Source: Corallochytrium limacisporum
Taxonomy: Eukaryota > Opisthokonta
Length of the DNA: 21,497 bases
Reading direction: 5' to 3'
Assembly: GCA_002811645.1 (NCBI GenBank)
Contig: PDIP01000111.1
Coordinates: forward strand, 16,184-37,680
Shown here one piece after another: positions 7,661 through 16,827 of the stretch. The notes below the pieces were generated by a model, which was not told the origin of the DNA, did no database searches, and saw only the letters and a list, made by a program, of their open reading frames with translations. How positions within the stretch are numbered: position 1 is the stretch's first letter; every line of letters begins with the position of its first letter. A program made the position numbers and the translations under genes.

Positions 7661-9257
7661 AAAAAAAAATTGAAACTGTGTAAGGCATTTTGTTACTATA
7701 GCAATCAGGCGGTAGACGCGGAAGGGGACCTATACGCTGCGACAGGCACAGAAAAGTGGCGCGCGCGCCCCGGTGGGGGGGTCAGACAATTCATCTAGGC
7801 GGAATACATACTGAATGTATGGAGTTGTAGGACAAGCATGTGATTGCCGAAACAAGCCGACGGGCGTTCACGGCGTGATGAAAACTCGATATGCGCCCTA
7901 TGTCCCGATAATTTTGGTTAGGTTCATTGTGCGCCTGCCGATGTAGAAGGCACATTTGTTATAGTAAATATACTAGAATATGCAGCCGCTATTACCCACC
8001 CTGTCTATATGCTGATGTGACCCATCCGGCAACGTAATCCAAATCCGCAGGCACCATAACTGTCGTGGTGGGTGGCTCACGATCACGCCTGGTGCATAGG
8101 GCGCATTGGCAACCCCGGGAAAAGAAAAAAAAAGTTTGGGAGAGAGCAGCAGAACAGGACACCAAAATTGTTCCCATCCAGGACGAATTTGAGTGGTGGT
8201 GGGTGGGTGGGTGTATAGCGCCAGCACCTCTCCCCTTTGCCCTTGACTGGCGATATTACCCCAGTCCTGAGCGAACAAGGACGAGGAGGAGACCCGGGAA
8301 AAAATGGTAGAAGCTACGGAGGAGAGAGAGATAAGAAGAAAGGCGTGGAAACCCGGAAAGTACCCCCCCTTGAGGAATTGACGCCATACAGCAAGTCCCG
8401 TACTTTCGATACTGAGAATATGTGTTTTTCTTTTGCAGGGGCGGTCAACGATGATAACTCTTTGGGTCCGAACCGGGGAAAAGGTAGGGCCGGGAGACGG
8501 GGGAAAGTGATAGACCAAGGAGTCAAAAGTAAGGTCCAGTGAGTGGCCGAAGAAAGGTAGGGGGAACAAAAAGAAAAGGGAAACAAAAAAGAAAGAACGT
8601 GTTTTTTTCGTTATCAGGAGAGGGGCTGGCTTCGTGGTGTTCCGTCTTACGCGGTTGATGAAGTGTGAAGTCTACAGTCAGTATAAGAGTATGGATTGGC
8701 CAGAAGATGGGATCATTGAGTGAGTGGACGGGGGAGGAGGGGCTTGGGAAGCAACCGGACTTGGCACCAGCACACACGCACAGGCACAAGAAAGAAAAGG
8801 GGGAGGAGTACAGGAGGTGCCGACGAAAAGGAAAAAAGGCAAGGAGGAAGAAAATTTTTTCAGACAGGCCAATGAAAAGAAACTTTTTGTAAGGCATCAC
8901 TCTATTGGGTTTGTACCAAAATACTTGAGAAAGGTAACGGAAAGGAATCGTCGGGGAAAAAGGCGATCCGGCCGGTCGTCTCCTGATGAACACCCCGTCA
9001 CATGAGTGCAGGGCCAGGAAATAGAGTTAACAAAACACCCAAGAATGCAAGATTAAACCACCAACCACACGTATGGCGGGAGCCAGCGACAGGGGGACCG
9101 GGGGGGGGAGTAGGGAGGACTGGGATTCCTTTTCCCAACGATCACCAGTGCACGGAAGATACGTTTGTGACACTGACAGCAGTGAGAGAAAGGGAGAGCG
9201 ATTGGGTGGAAAGGGAAGAGGTTTGAGGGTTTTAGCCTTGCGGGAATCCCCTTCCCG
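7661..9257. other. gene-free; ordinary island then purine-rich DNA
   Basis: 7.67-8.08 kb is ordinary mixed sequence with no start-to-stop frame of note and no RNA gene I recognise. From about 8.1 to 9.25 kb the + strand is purine-biased. Open frames there give Lys/Arg/Gly-rich or Phe/Ser/Pro-rich translations without motifs. Confidence 0.5.
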
Positions 9258-9329
9258 CGAGAGAGAGAAAGAGAGAGAGAGAGACAGAGCGAGAGAGCGA
9301 GAGAGAGAGAGAGAGAGGGAGAGAGAGCG
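9258..9329. repeat. (GA)n microsatellite, imperfect, 72 bp
   Basis: GA units with a few GC or CA interruptions, in the same purine-on-plus orientation as the arrays at 7.1 and 10.0 kb. Confidence 0.93.
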
Positions 9330-9626
9330 AATGGGGCCGTGGCTTTCGTGTGCGGGTAGGAGCAAGGGAAGCATGGCGCCATTCGTGTGCGGCCCTGCAT
9401 TCTGCGTGGCGGGGAAGGGGCCTATCGCGGGGCAGACTCCCGGGAAAGACCGGGGTGACTTTTCCAGGTGCGGCGGTTTCTTTAATAGTAAATGTATTAA
9501 AGGGAAACGAACCATTGGGGCCAACACCTGAGAGCCGGAGAAGGATGTCTAATCTCTGCAAGGAACGGAGTTGTCCGTAGCGAGCCGGACGTAGTTTGTC
9601 TTTTCTGATTCTATTCAGCATTATTC

Positions 9627-9657
9627 TATATAAATCCTTCCCGCGGGGTTTCCCCGC
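9627..9657. other. TATATAAA plus GC hairpin
   Basis: TATATAAA (9627-9634) is followed 8 bases later by GCGGGG-TTT-CCCCGC (9643-9657), a six-pair GC stem with a triloop. It could be a core-promoter-like arrangement, but no transcript unit is visible next to it on either strand. Confidence 0.3.
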
Positions 9658-9875
9658 CCGCACTACTTCTATCCTCGCTTTTCCTCTTGCCTTTTCTTGC
9701 CACGCATAGCCCACGCACTGCGGCAGGACGGGGTGAAGAAGCAAAGAACGGGTGAAGTGTGCATAACGTCCCCAAAACAGAAAGTTCTTTCCTTTGCCAC
9801 AGTTTGCTTTTGCAAAACCGGCGAGGGTTTTGATCTTGTACCTGCCCAGCAACAGATGAAAGGCATTCCCCGCCG

Positions 9876-9890
9876 CCCCCCGGGGGGGGG
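9876..9890. repeat. C6/G9 homopolymer foldback
   Basis: Six C run directly into nine G, the same type of junction as at 2386-2405. Confidence 0.8.
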
Positions 9891-9962
9891 TCCCGTGCCG
9901 CTCCAAATACTGAACGCTTCACTTCCCCAGGACGTTGTGGGCAGCATATATTCGTGGAGTCG

Positions 9963-10009
9963 AAAGGGGGAGGGGGGGAGAGAGACACAGAGAGAGAGAG
10001 AGAGAGAGA
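9963..10009. repeat. purine run with (AG)n
   Basis: G-rich purines followed by a perfect (AG)n at 9989-10009. Confidence 0.93.
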
Positions 10010-12574
10010 TGGACGAGAATCATCGTAGTTGAAAAGAGCGTCGCGGTAAAAAAACAAACCGCTGTGCTGGGTTGCAGGGCGCGCGCGAGTGAGGCAGTTT
10101 GCCCAAATCAAGGAATTGACTTCTTCCCCTCTCCCCTCCCACCCCTCCGTTCCACACGTCCTCCGCCATGGCCCCTTCTTTTGTTGGGAGTGTGGGCAGA
10201 TGAATGAACAGGACAGAGTGAAAAAATAGAGGTTCATTAGGTATATATATTTTGAATCATTGCCTAGCCAATTTTGGCATGTCTTGGACGGTGGTGATGT
10301 GAAAGACGATCGGATTCAAAGATTATCAAGAGCCGGACTGCACCACAGACGCCTGACGCGGGGACCACAGCGATTTATACCGAATCATCAAGAATGATGT
10401 TGTAAGCAAAGTATGTTCGTTATTGAACTAGGATAAAGTATGAAGAAGATTTCTTAGAGATGTATGTATGATGATTACACCCTGCTACGATCCTATTTCT
10501 AGAAAACTGCGCCAATGCCGAAGTAGCACAGAATGTCCGGAATTGGGACGAGAAGTAAGTACACAATGTATAGGAATTGGCAACAGTGAGAAGTGTCTTC
10601 CAGGGACCGCCAAAATACTCTTCGGGGCCCAGTATCAATAAATCCTTTCTCCTTCCACTCCCCCGTTCCCAAAAAAACCACCCAACCCCTCCCTCCTTTA
10701 AAATTACTGTACACTTTTTCACACCCAAAACACTTGCCGTTCAGAGCTCGTTAGGCAAAAGACGACGCGAAAACCCGTGTGGTTCTCTTGGTAGTGCTGT
10801 ACCCCGCGGTTTCTCAGGGCGACGAAAGTCGCGCTCTGCCCCCTAACCTCTCCCTCCCCCTTTGTGCCGTTTTTCTTACTTATTTCTGGCCCTATTTTTT
10901 TTATTTCTAAGACTTTGAGTCCCGCCTTCCTTCCTCCCCCGCCCCCTCCCCTCTCTTCCCTTGCCCTACTTTTTGCCCCAACGCGCGTTCACCAGGTGAA
11001 AGCGTCATTACTGCTGCTGAAAGGAAAAAAGTCTTCCCGCATACACACTTCCTACAGTAATTACAAATTCCGCCTTAGCAAGTAATGGGGTAATATCGAT
11101 TTTTTTGTTGTATTGCTCAACTGCTCAATGTTTTTTTCTCCCGTTTTTCTTAGTCTGGCTTTCTTCATTTGTTGATGTTTGAAGATTTCTGCATCTCGCG
11201 ACTCCACAAGAAACAAACGCTATCGGCAGTAGCCAAACAAGCGATAATCGATCGAAACCTGTAATTTATAAGCAAGAAAGACAAAACAAAATAAGTTGGT
11301 AGCAAATTCTTGGTAGGTGGAACAAACAAGGCAGGTGGTCGTCGATTTGGTGACGATGAGACGGGAAATCGGGCATGGCACGAGAGCTAAATACCGCGTT
11401 GCACGCCCATCTGCCAGAAAAGAAAAAGAAAGTCGAGATTTGTTGCGGTTGGGGAGGAGGGGAGAGACAAAGAAACGCGGAGCGACAAGTCTCCACACCG
11501 CGACCTATTTTTCTTATTCCTCTTTGTTCTCTATTTCTATTTTCTTTTGTGGGTTTGTTCTTGGTTTCAGGGTTAGCTTTTTTGCTGCTGTTGTTGTTTG
11601 CTCAGTGCGTTGTATTCCTCCGCTTTGTGAGAAAGTGTTGACAGCCTTTTGCCCAGTGTTGCGGTCTCTTGGCACGCTTGGTGTAACTGCCCAGCAATAA
11701 AGCAAAGGCGCAGCACCCCCAAATGAAGCAAAGTTCAGGATCGTCAGTCTCTCGTACTCATTAGCGTTTTTTTTACCTTTTCCTTACTCCTTGTGCAATA
11801 CTTACAGAACTGCGTAAGATGACCTACCTTTCCCGGTCCCTCGGGGGCTTTCTCCCGTTTTCCTTTCTCTTCTTTTTTTGTTTTTGTTTTTTCCAAAGGT
11901 TCGGTCGCGTTTTGTCGTCTTCGGTTTCGTTCCCTTGGGTCCACCCTTCCGGGCGGGCGGGCGGGCGGCCGGCACCCCAAAAGCTACGTTTTACGTTGTT
12001 GTCGACCACCCGGTCTCCAAAACGGGAGAGCGGTTGCTTCACTGAAATTCTATAGTGGGTGTATAGAGCAGGATTTCACCGTTTTGCACTCGGCAACGGT
12101 AATAGCCCAGCTGCGCAACTAACGTGGGGCCTCCTAGATCTAATTATATGACGTATGACTCGATTTCGGCATTGATCGGTATATTAAGTATATAGATCGA
12201 CCACATCCTGGACAGTTTGGTGCAGTGGACCTATGTTTCCATCGTTCCAAATCTGCCTGACCGAATTATTCTAGTGATTTCATTCGGTGCGCGCTCTCCA
12301 AGGCCAGTGTACCGGGCACTTTTTGGTCAAGCGTGACACAGCCACAAGCGCGAGAGTTAGTCGTCCGTCCAAGGCGGCCAAGAATAACAAAACGAAAAAC
12401 ACACACACACACCCGCACAACAACCACAACGTCCGACCGACCAACGACCAAAAGGGAAGAAAAAAGGGTGGGAAGCTTTTTCGTGCTTTTTGTTGTTTTT
12501 TTTTTTTGCGTTCTCGTGGACGGTGCTGGATAATCCAAGAAGGAAAACTCTACCCACTCTCGCGCTCTCTCGCG
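10010..12574. other. gene-free intergenic stretch
   Basis: Alternates between ordinary sequence (about 10.2-10.8, 11.1-11.8, 12.05-12.35 kb) and pyrimidine-rich runs (10.83-10.98, 11.83-11.95 kb). A short (AC)7 lies at 12399-12412 and a GGGC-repeat GC run at 11950-11972. No frame has a recognisable product, and I see no tRNA, rRNA or other RNA gene. Confidence 0.5.
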
Positions 12575-12596
12575 CTCTCTCTCTCTCTCTCTCTCT
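12575..12596. repeat. (CT)n microsatellite
   Basis: Eleven CT units inside a pyrimidine-rich run at 12545-12640. Confidence 0.93.
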
Positions 12597-12639
12597 CCCT
12601 CTCCCTCTCACTCACTTTCCTCGCTTCTTTTCTTCTTAG

Positions 12640-14660
12640 GGGACACTTGTCGCGGGTGGCAGAATGGGAGGGGAGGAGGGGCACCTATCCGTGCGGAGGG
12701 TGTGCCATTATGGAAATTGTCCACCCCCGTTCCCTCCGGTCGCTATTTTTGTTTCATTTTTGGTTGTCCCGTGCTTGGTGCGTTGGTGGTGGTGTGTGCT
12801 TCCTGTTTCGTTCTCCCTTGATTTAGTACTGAGATGTGAGCGCATTCTTTTGAACGTGTGGCCGTTGTGGGGGTGCGCACTACCTCAGATGAATTGGTCT
12901 TGGGGCCTCCCGATGAACATGCGGCTTTGATTTGATAGATAGCAGCGAATGCACATCTTCATATGTGTGTGATTGGGGCGATCTTCGGAAGTCGCTCAGG
13001 TCGATACGATACCCGAAACTGACCGAAAAGCAATCGACACCCTTCACGCTCCTGCTGAGATAAACAAGAGATCGCCAAAAACCGTTGCGGAACCAGCGGA
13101 CCCGTTCACCCACCAAATTCCGACGGCCTCAGTGTCAGGATTTTCTCACAAGCGCCAAATTCAAACACCAGGGCATCCAATAATAAACCAAGAGTTATTT
13201 TGGTTCAGTCGCACTCCCCCGTCGATTCGCTTGTGTGGCCGGGGGCGTTGGGGGCGCCGTGCTGCGGTGCCCAGGTCAGCGCTGTGTTGGCAGTGACCAG
13301 ATTGAATGAGAACGGTAGGCTGGTTGATTTCCACCTGGACTCTGTTGTTGGACACGCGCGTACTGTGTGCCCTGTCTTTTAGCGGCCGATGGATGGGAAC
13401 GATTCAAACGAAATGGGCCTTCTTGATGTTGAAACCATGCTGGTTAAGAGCACGCCCCGGCAAGGCGGCCCTGCAAGCCGTGACCCATCCTTGACCTTTT
13501 ATTGAGCTTGGTCACCAATACAGGGGAAACGGAGGGAACAGCTAGGGCAAGATAGAGTAGTTCTGACTATCCGGCCGGTAGTGAAGGACGGCGCCTGCTG
13601 ACCATCATGGTAATGATGTTGATGCTTTGGGGATTGGCATCAACAGATCATTCATACTCATTGGATGATTACCTGGTACTGAGCAATGATATGTATGCCT
13701 GGAAGGCTTTGATCTTCCACCATCGCTCTTGGGAGTGGGCCTCGTCCGGTATGGTCGACGCGATGATGTTACGATCTCGTACTCTGGGCAGGTGCGCCGT
13801 GTCTCCGGGCGGTCGTGCAACGCCGTACGAGCTCGGACCCTCATCCATCCGCCACCAACATCTGTACAATCTCGCACGCGAGGAGACGCCACAGGTGCAG
13901 TGTCTCCAACCTCGTCCCGAACATGGTCTCGCGTCCTGAACATTCATAAGCCTTCTCCGTGACGATCGGTTCCCCTTTCATCTGAGCGGGAGTGGCATTG
14001 GCAAGCCTTTGCTCCGCACTTTCATGACCTCCCTTCCCCTGCACCCTCCCCGTATGAGCTGTAGTTGCCCCAACCCGCCGGTCAGTATCTCCCTGTATAT
14101 GCCTCCCTGTCCATGGCTCCGTTACTTCCTTGCGACCTTATACCCGGGTACAGAAGAACCAATCAAACCTGCTCAACAACCTTGGGGACCAGTTGCATTC
14201 CATCTAAGCTCGTCCCAATTCAGACTTTTCATATTCTTCTTCTGAACCCACGTACCCAGTACAACGCCGATGGCTGTCATCGTCTCTTAGTTCCAGGAGC
14301 TGAGCACGGAAAGCCTGGCTGCAGAGAATAGAGCGTGCGAGCAGCAGAAGATGACCATGGGGGCCACGGAACCAGACCGACACCTTCCAGTCCATGGCCG
14401 TTCCAACTCTGCAAGGTCCCAGGACCCTCGGGCACGATCTGCAAGTCGGGGTATCACATCCGCACTGTTATCCCCTCGGCTGTGGTCTCGTCTCGGCCTC
14501 TGCGTAGAGAAGGATTATTAACTCACTCCGCTGGGAAGGGGGGGGGTGGAGGAGTCCCAGAGACCTAAATTCTGAGGACGCGACCAATCCATTTACTTCG
14601 GGGCTTCCCCGTTCCCCCTCCTTCTCTCTACCCAAGGTCCCGTGTGGAATATAAACTGAC
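12640..14660. other. ordinary-complexity island with exon-like segments
   Basis: Two kilobases without microsatellites, unlike the DNA to the left. Open frames of 60-95 codons occur on both strands and several have mixed, protein-like composition: + strand 13383-13505, minus strand 14124-13841 and 14470-14204. None matches a family I know. It may hold an intron-rich gene, a decayed gene or a degraded mobile element. I saw no reverse-transcriptase, integrase or transposase motif. Confidence 0.35.
13383..13505 (+). other. candidate terminal exon, unknown product
   Basis: Preceded by CCCTGTCTTTTAG (13370-13382), a strong-looking 3' splice site. The frame then runs 40 codons to TGA at 13503-13505. 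The peptide includes MDGNDSNEMGLLDVETMLV and has ordinary composition (acidic start, then Pro/Gly/Arg). A donor-like G/GTAGGC lies at 13314/13315, which would make a 68-base intron. However, the frames on the two sides do not join into an obvious longer protein, so the upstream exon is uncertain. Confidence 0.25.
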
Positions 14661-15089
14661 AACCTTGTTAAATAATTTAGCGGAAGACGCTTTGTTATTT
14701 TAATATCCGGACCTTCGCTGTTCCCTGCGCGCCTTTGGCACTCCCTCTACCCGCCCCCTTTGGGCCATCGCTCGCTTGTGTTTTCGGTTCGGCTCTGCTT
14801 TCTCTCGTTTCGCGGCCTTTCTTTCGTACATGCGGATCCACTGCAGGACTCAAGATTGTCTTCGTCCTCCGTGCTGAACGGGTGGCTTTGATGGAGCAGG
14901 ACACCGCGTGAAAAGGTACGTCAAGCCCTCCATCGAGAACGGCGATGTTCCAAGTGAAATGACGCGGCAATTGAGCGAAACCTAAAGACAATGAGACCAT
15001 TGATTGTGGTAGGATAATATATTCCTTTCAAGCAAAAGGCGCCAAAATCGCGAAGTACCGTCATGATAGTACAGGGGACATGAGCGCTC
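14661..15089 (+). promoter_or_regulatory. upstream region and leader of the GT47 gene
   Basis: Holds an AT-rich patch at 14650-14705 (ATATAAA, TTAAATAATTTAG) that could carry core-promoter elements, and the two short upstream reading frames described separately. No coding frame of note. Confidence 0.4.
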
Positions 15090-15097
15090 ATGTCTGA
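15063..15097 (+). promoter_or_regulatory. two chained uORFs overlapping the GT47 start
   Basis: uORF1 is ATG at 15063 to TGA at 15081-15083 (6 codons). uORF2 is ATG at 15080, sharing ATGA with the uORF1 stop, to TGA at 15095-15097 (5 codons). uORF2 overlaps the first ATG of the long frame at 15090 in another frame. Both uORF ATGs have G at -3, while the ATG at 15090 has C at -3 and T at +4. If the leader includes 15063, initiation at 15090 would depend on leaky scanning. Confidence 0.5.
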
Positions 15098-16631
15098 GTC
15101 GAACATAGCAACCATTCTACCAGGATACAAAAGACCGCAGACCGCCATGCGGTTCAACATCCCGCGCCTTGTGTTCGCTATCGGCGCCCTAGTATTCATA
15201 GTGTATTTTGTGATAGGTTGGCTCACGGGGTCCGGGGGATCGGATACAACATTACGTCCATCTGCGCAGCTCAAATGCGATGAACTGTACGATCGTAGGT
15301 TTTCGTCTTGGAAGTCCCAGTTGGAACATGTTGTGCGAAACCGATACAACAATAAAATCACACTGCAGATGGCAGCGTACGAACAGGAAGTGAGGCAGGG
15401 CAACCAAGCGCATGGCATTGACGCAGAGCTGGCCATACGCAGCATGCGTCGTGTCCAAGAAATTGGACAGTACCAACTGCGGAGCGTGCTCTGTGCGGTT
15501 GGAAAATGCAACGGCGTGATGATCCCCTTCCAGGCGTCAACCCAGCACTGCACCATGGACACATGCTTCGATATCTCCCGTTGCTACGGCAAGGCCAATG
15601 ATGCCACGGGACAGAAGGTCTACATTTATCCACGACCTGGCGATGACAATTCTGGAGACGCTCCAAATGAACCATACTTAGAACGAGAAGAGGCGTATTT
15701 TGACGAGAACATTGAAGCCCTGCGCCGGAGCCCCATGGTAACAGGCGACCCGAACGAAGCCTGCCTGTTCGTTCCGTACATCACTCAGAAGCATCCCCGC
15801 TGGGATACACTACCGTACTGGAACGGCGGCCGGAATCATGTCTTCTTTCTGTGGCACCCGGCTCCACAGACTAAACTGCAAAAGAAAGGAGAAATTGGGG
15901 ATGCCATCATCGCGAAGACCAGTTTCGCGATCAGCCCTCCGATTCACTTCCTCTACCGCATGCGGTTCGATGTCAACCTGGGTCTGGACCACATGGTCAA
16001 CTACTTTGACGAGGATGTGAAGCCAATTAACGAGCGCAAGTATCTCCTTACGTTCATGGGAAAGCGCTACACAGAACGAGAAGGAAGGCTACGAGGGAAA
16101 CTCCGCCGCATCACCAACGCGGACTCCGGTGATGATATTCGCATCTGCATGACCTGTCGCCACCAGGACCAGCCCCGTGACGAGCAATGTGACAAGGACG
16201 AAAAGTTTTACTATGACAAGAGCTACTGCGATTTTAAGGAGCTCATAATCGACTCCAAGTTCGTCCTCGCTCCTGAGGGCCGTCAGTTTGCCAGCTACCG
16301 TTTGGCTGAGGCCATGTCCGCTGGATCAATTCCCGTGTTTGTCGGCAACGCGTTCCACCTCCCTTATTCTGAGATCATCGATTGGTCTTCGTGCTCATTC
16401 TACTTCCGCGAGCGGGACCTCGAGGAAATTGGTAAAACCTTGCGCATGGTTCACCCCGCGCTGCTGGCTGAAATGTCCGACAATGCACGTGAAGTATTCC
16501 GGCGGTACTGGCTCGGTGGTGTACCGCGCCTCTTTGAATCTGCCTTCGAGGTGATCTTTGACCGTGTGCAGCAGAAACTCGTAACTGACCACAAGAAGCG
16601 CGTGAAGGAGGCGAAAAAGAAGGGAGGGTGA
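15090..16631 (+). CDS. EXT-like: EXT1-like exostosin glycosyltransferase (GT47)
   Basis: 513 aa from the first ATG. Exostosin-domain enzymes use nucleotide sugars in the Golgi. EXT1/EXT2 polymerise heparan sulfate. The layout is type II membrane: short cytosolic tail, one membrane segment (residues 27-45), lumenal stem (about 50-155), then the exostosin domain (about 155-475). EXT1-type landmarks are DTCFDISRC (157-165), VYIYP, ACLFVPY, WNGGRNHVFF, LTFMGKRY (320-327), the CRHQ...CDKD region (356-370), and KFVLAPEGRQFASYRLAEA (390-408) with IPVFVGNAFHLPYSEIIDW after it. The GT64 domain that follows in animal EXT proteins is absent: the protein ends soon after with a Lys-rich tail. The acceptor sugar is therefore unknown. 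The ATG at 15147 (Met20), in the much better context ACCGCCATG, lies just before the membrane segment and may be the true start (494 aa). The coding region is intronless and ends in TGA. Confidence 0.88.
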   Translation: MSESNIATILPGYKRPQTAMRFNIPRLVFAIGALVFIVYFVIGWLTGSGGSDTTLRPSAQLKCDELYDRRFSSWKSQLEHVVRNRYNNKITLQMAAYEQEVRQGNQAHGIDAELAIRSMRRVQEIGQYQLRSVLCAVGKCNGVMIPFQASTQHCTMDTCFDISRCYGKANDATGQKVYIYPRPGDDNSGDAPNEPYLEREEAYFDENIEALRRSPMVTGDPNEACLFVPYITQKHPRWDTLPYWNGGRNHVFFLWHPAPQTKLQKKGEIGDAIIAKTSFAISPPIHFLYRMRFDVNLGLDHMVNYFDEDVKPINERKYLLTFMGKRYTEREGRLRGKLRRITNADSGDDIRICMTCRHQDQPRDEQCDKDEKFYYDKSYCDFKELIIDSKFVLAPEGRQFASYRLAEAMSAGSIPVFVGNAFHLPYSEIIDWSSCSFYFRERDLEEIGKTLRMVHPALLAEMSDNAREVFRRYWLGGVPRLFESAFEVIFDRVQQKLVTDHKKRVKEAKKKGG

Positions 16632-16791
16632 GTGATAGAAGCATGAAATAGATAGACACATTGATGTATTATTATCAGACTGCGCAGTTCATAAAAGAGT
16701 TCGGCTGCGAAGATCATAAGACGAAATTGATCATGTGAACGATGTTTGTGTAAAATGCTAGAATAGAAAGAAATTTGTTTTTGAGTTTCTG

Positions 16792-16797
16792 ATTAAA
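16792..16797 (+). terminator. ATTAAA, possible polyadenylation signal of the GT47 gene
   Basis: A variant signal 161 bases after the GT47 stop and 30 bases before the formin stop codon on the other strand. If used, the two convergent transcripts would overlap or nearly touch in this 196-bp spacer. Confidence 0.3.
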
Positions 16798-16827
16798 ATG
16801 ATGATTGATGATGACGTCTTGTGATGA

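Noticed and set aside
6884-7673. Frames of 180-190 codons on both strands around 7 kb
   Set aside because: Composed of Arg-Glu or Leu-Ser dipeptides from (GA)n/(CT)n arrays.
8523-8993. Minus-strand frame of 157 codons, rich in Phe, Pro and Ser
   Set aside because: It mirrors a purine-rich + strand and shows no motif, no clear start context and no family resemblance.
9232-10237. Minus-strand frames of about 200-225 codons
   Set aside because: They overlap each other in different frames and include (GA)n-derived Ser-Leu runs; ordinary composition is limited to short parts.
12640-14660. A degraded retrotransposon or DNA transposon
   Set aside because: No reverse-transcriptase, integrase or transposase motifs, terminal repeats or target-site duplications could be found by eye.
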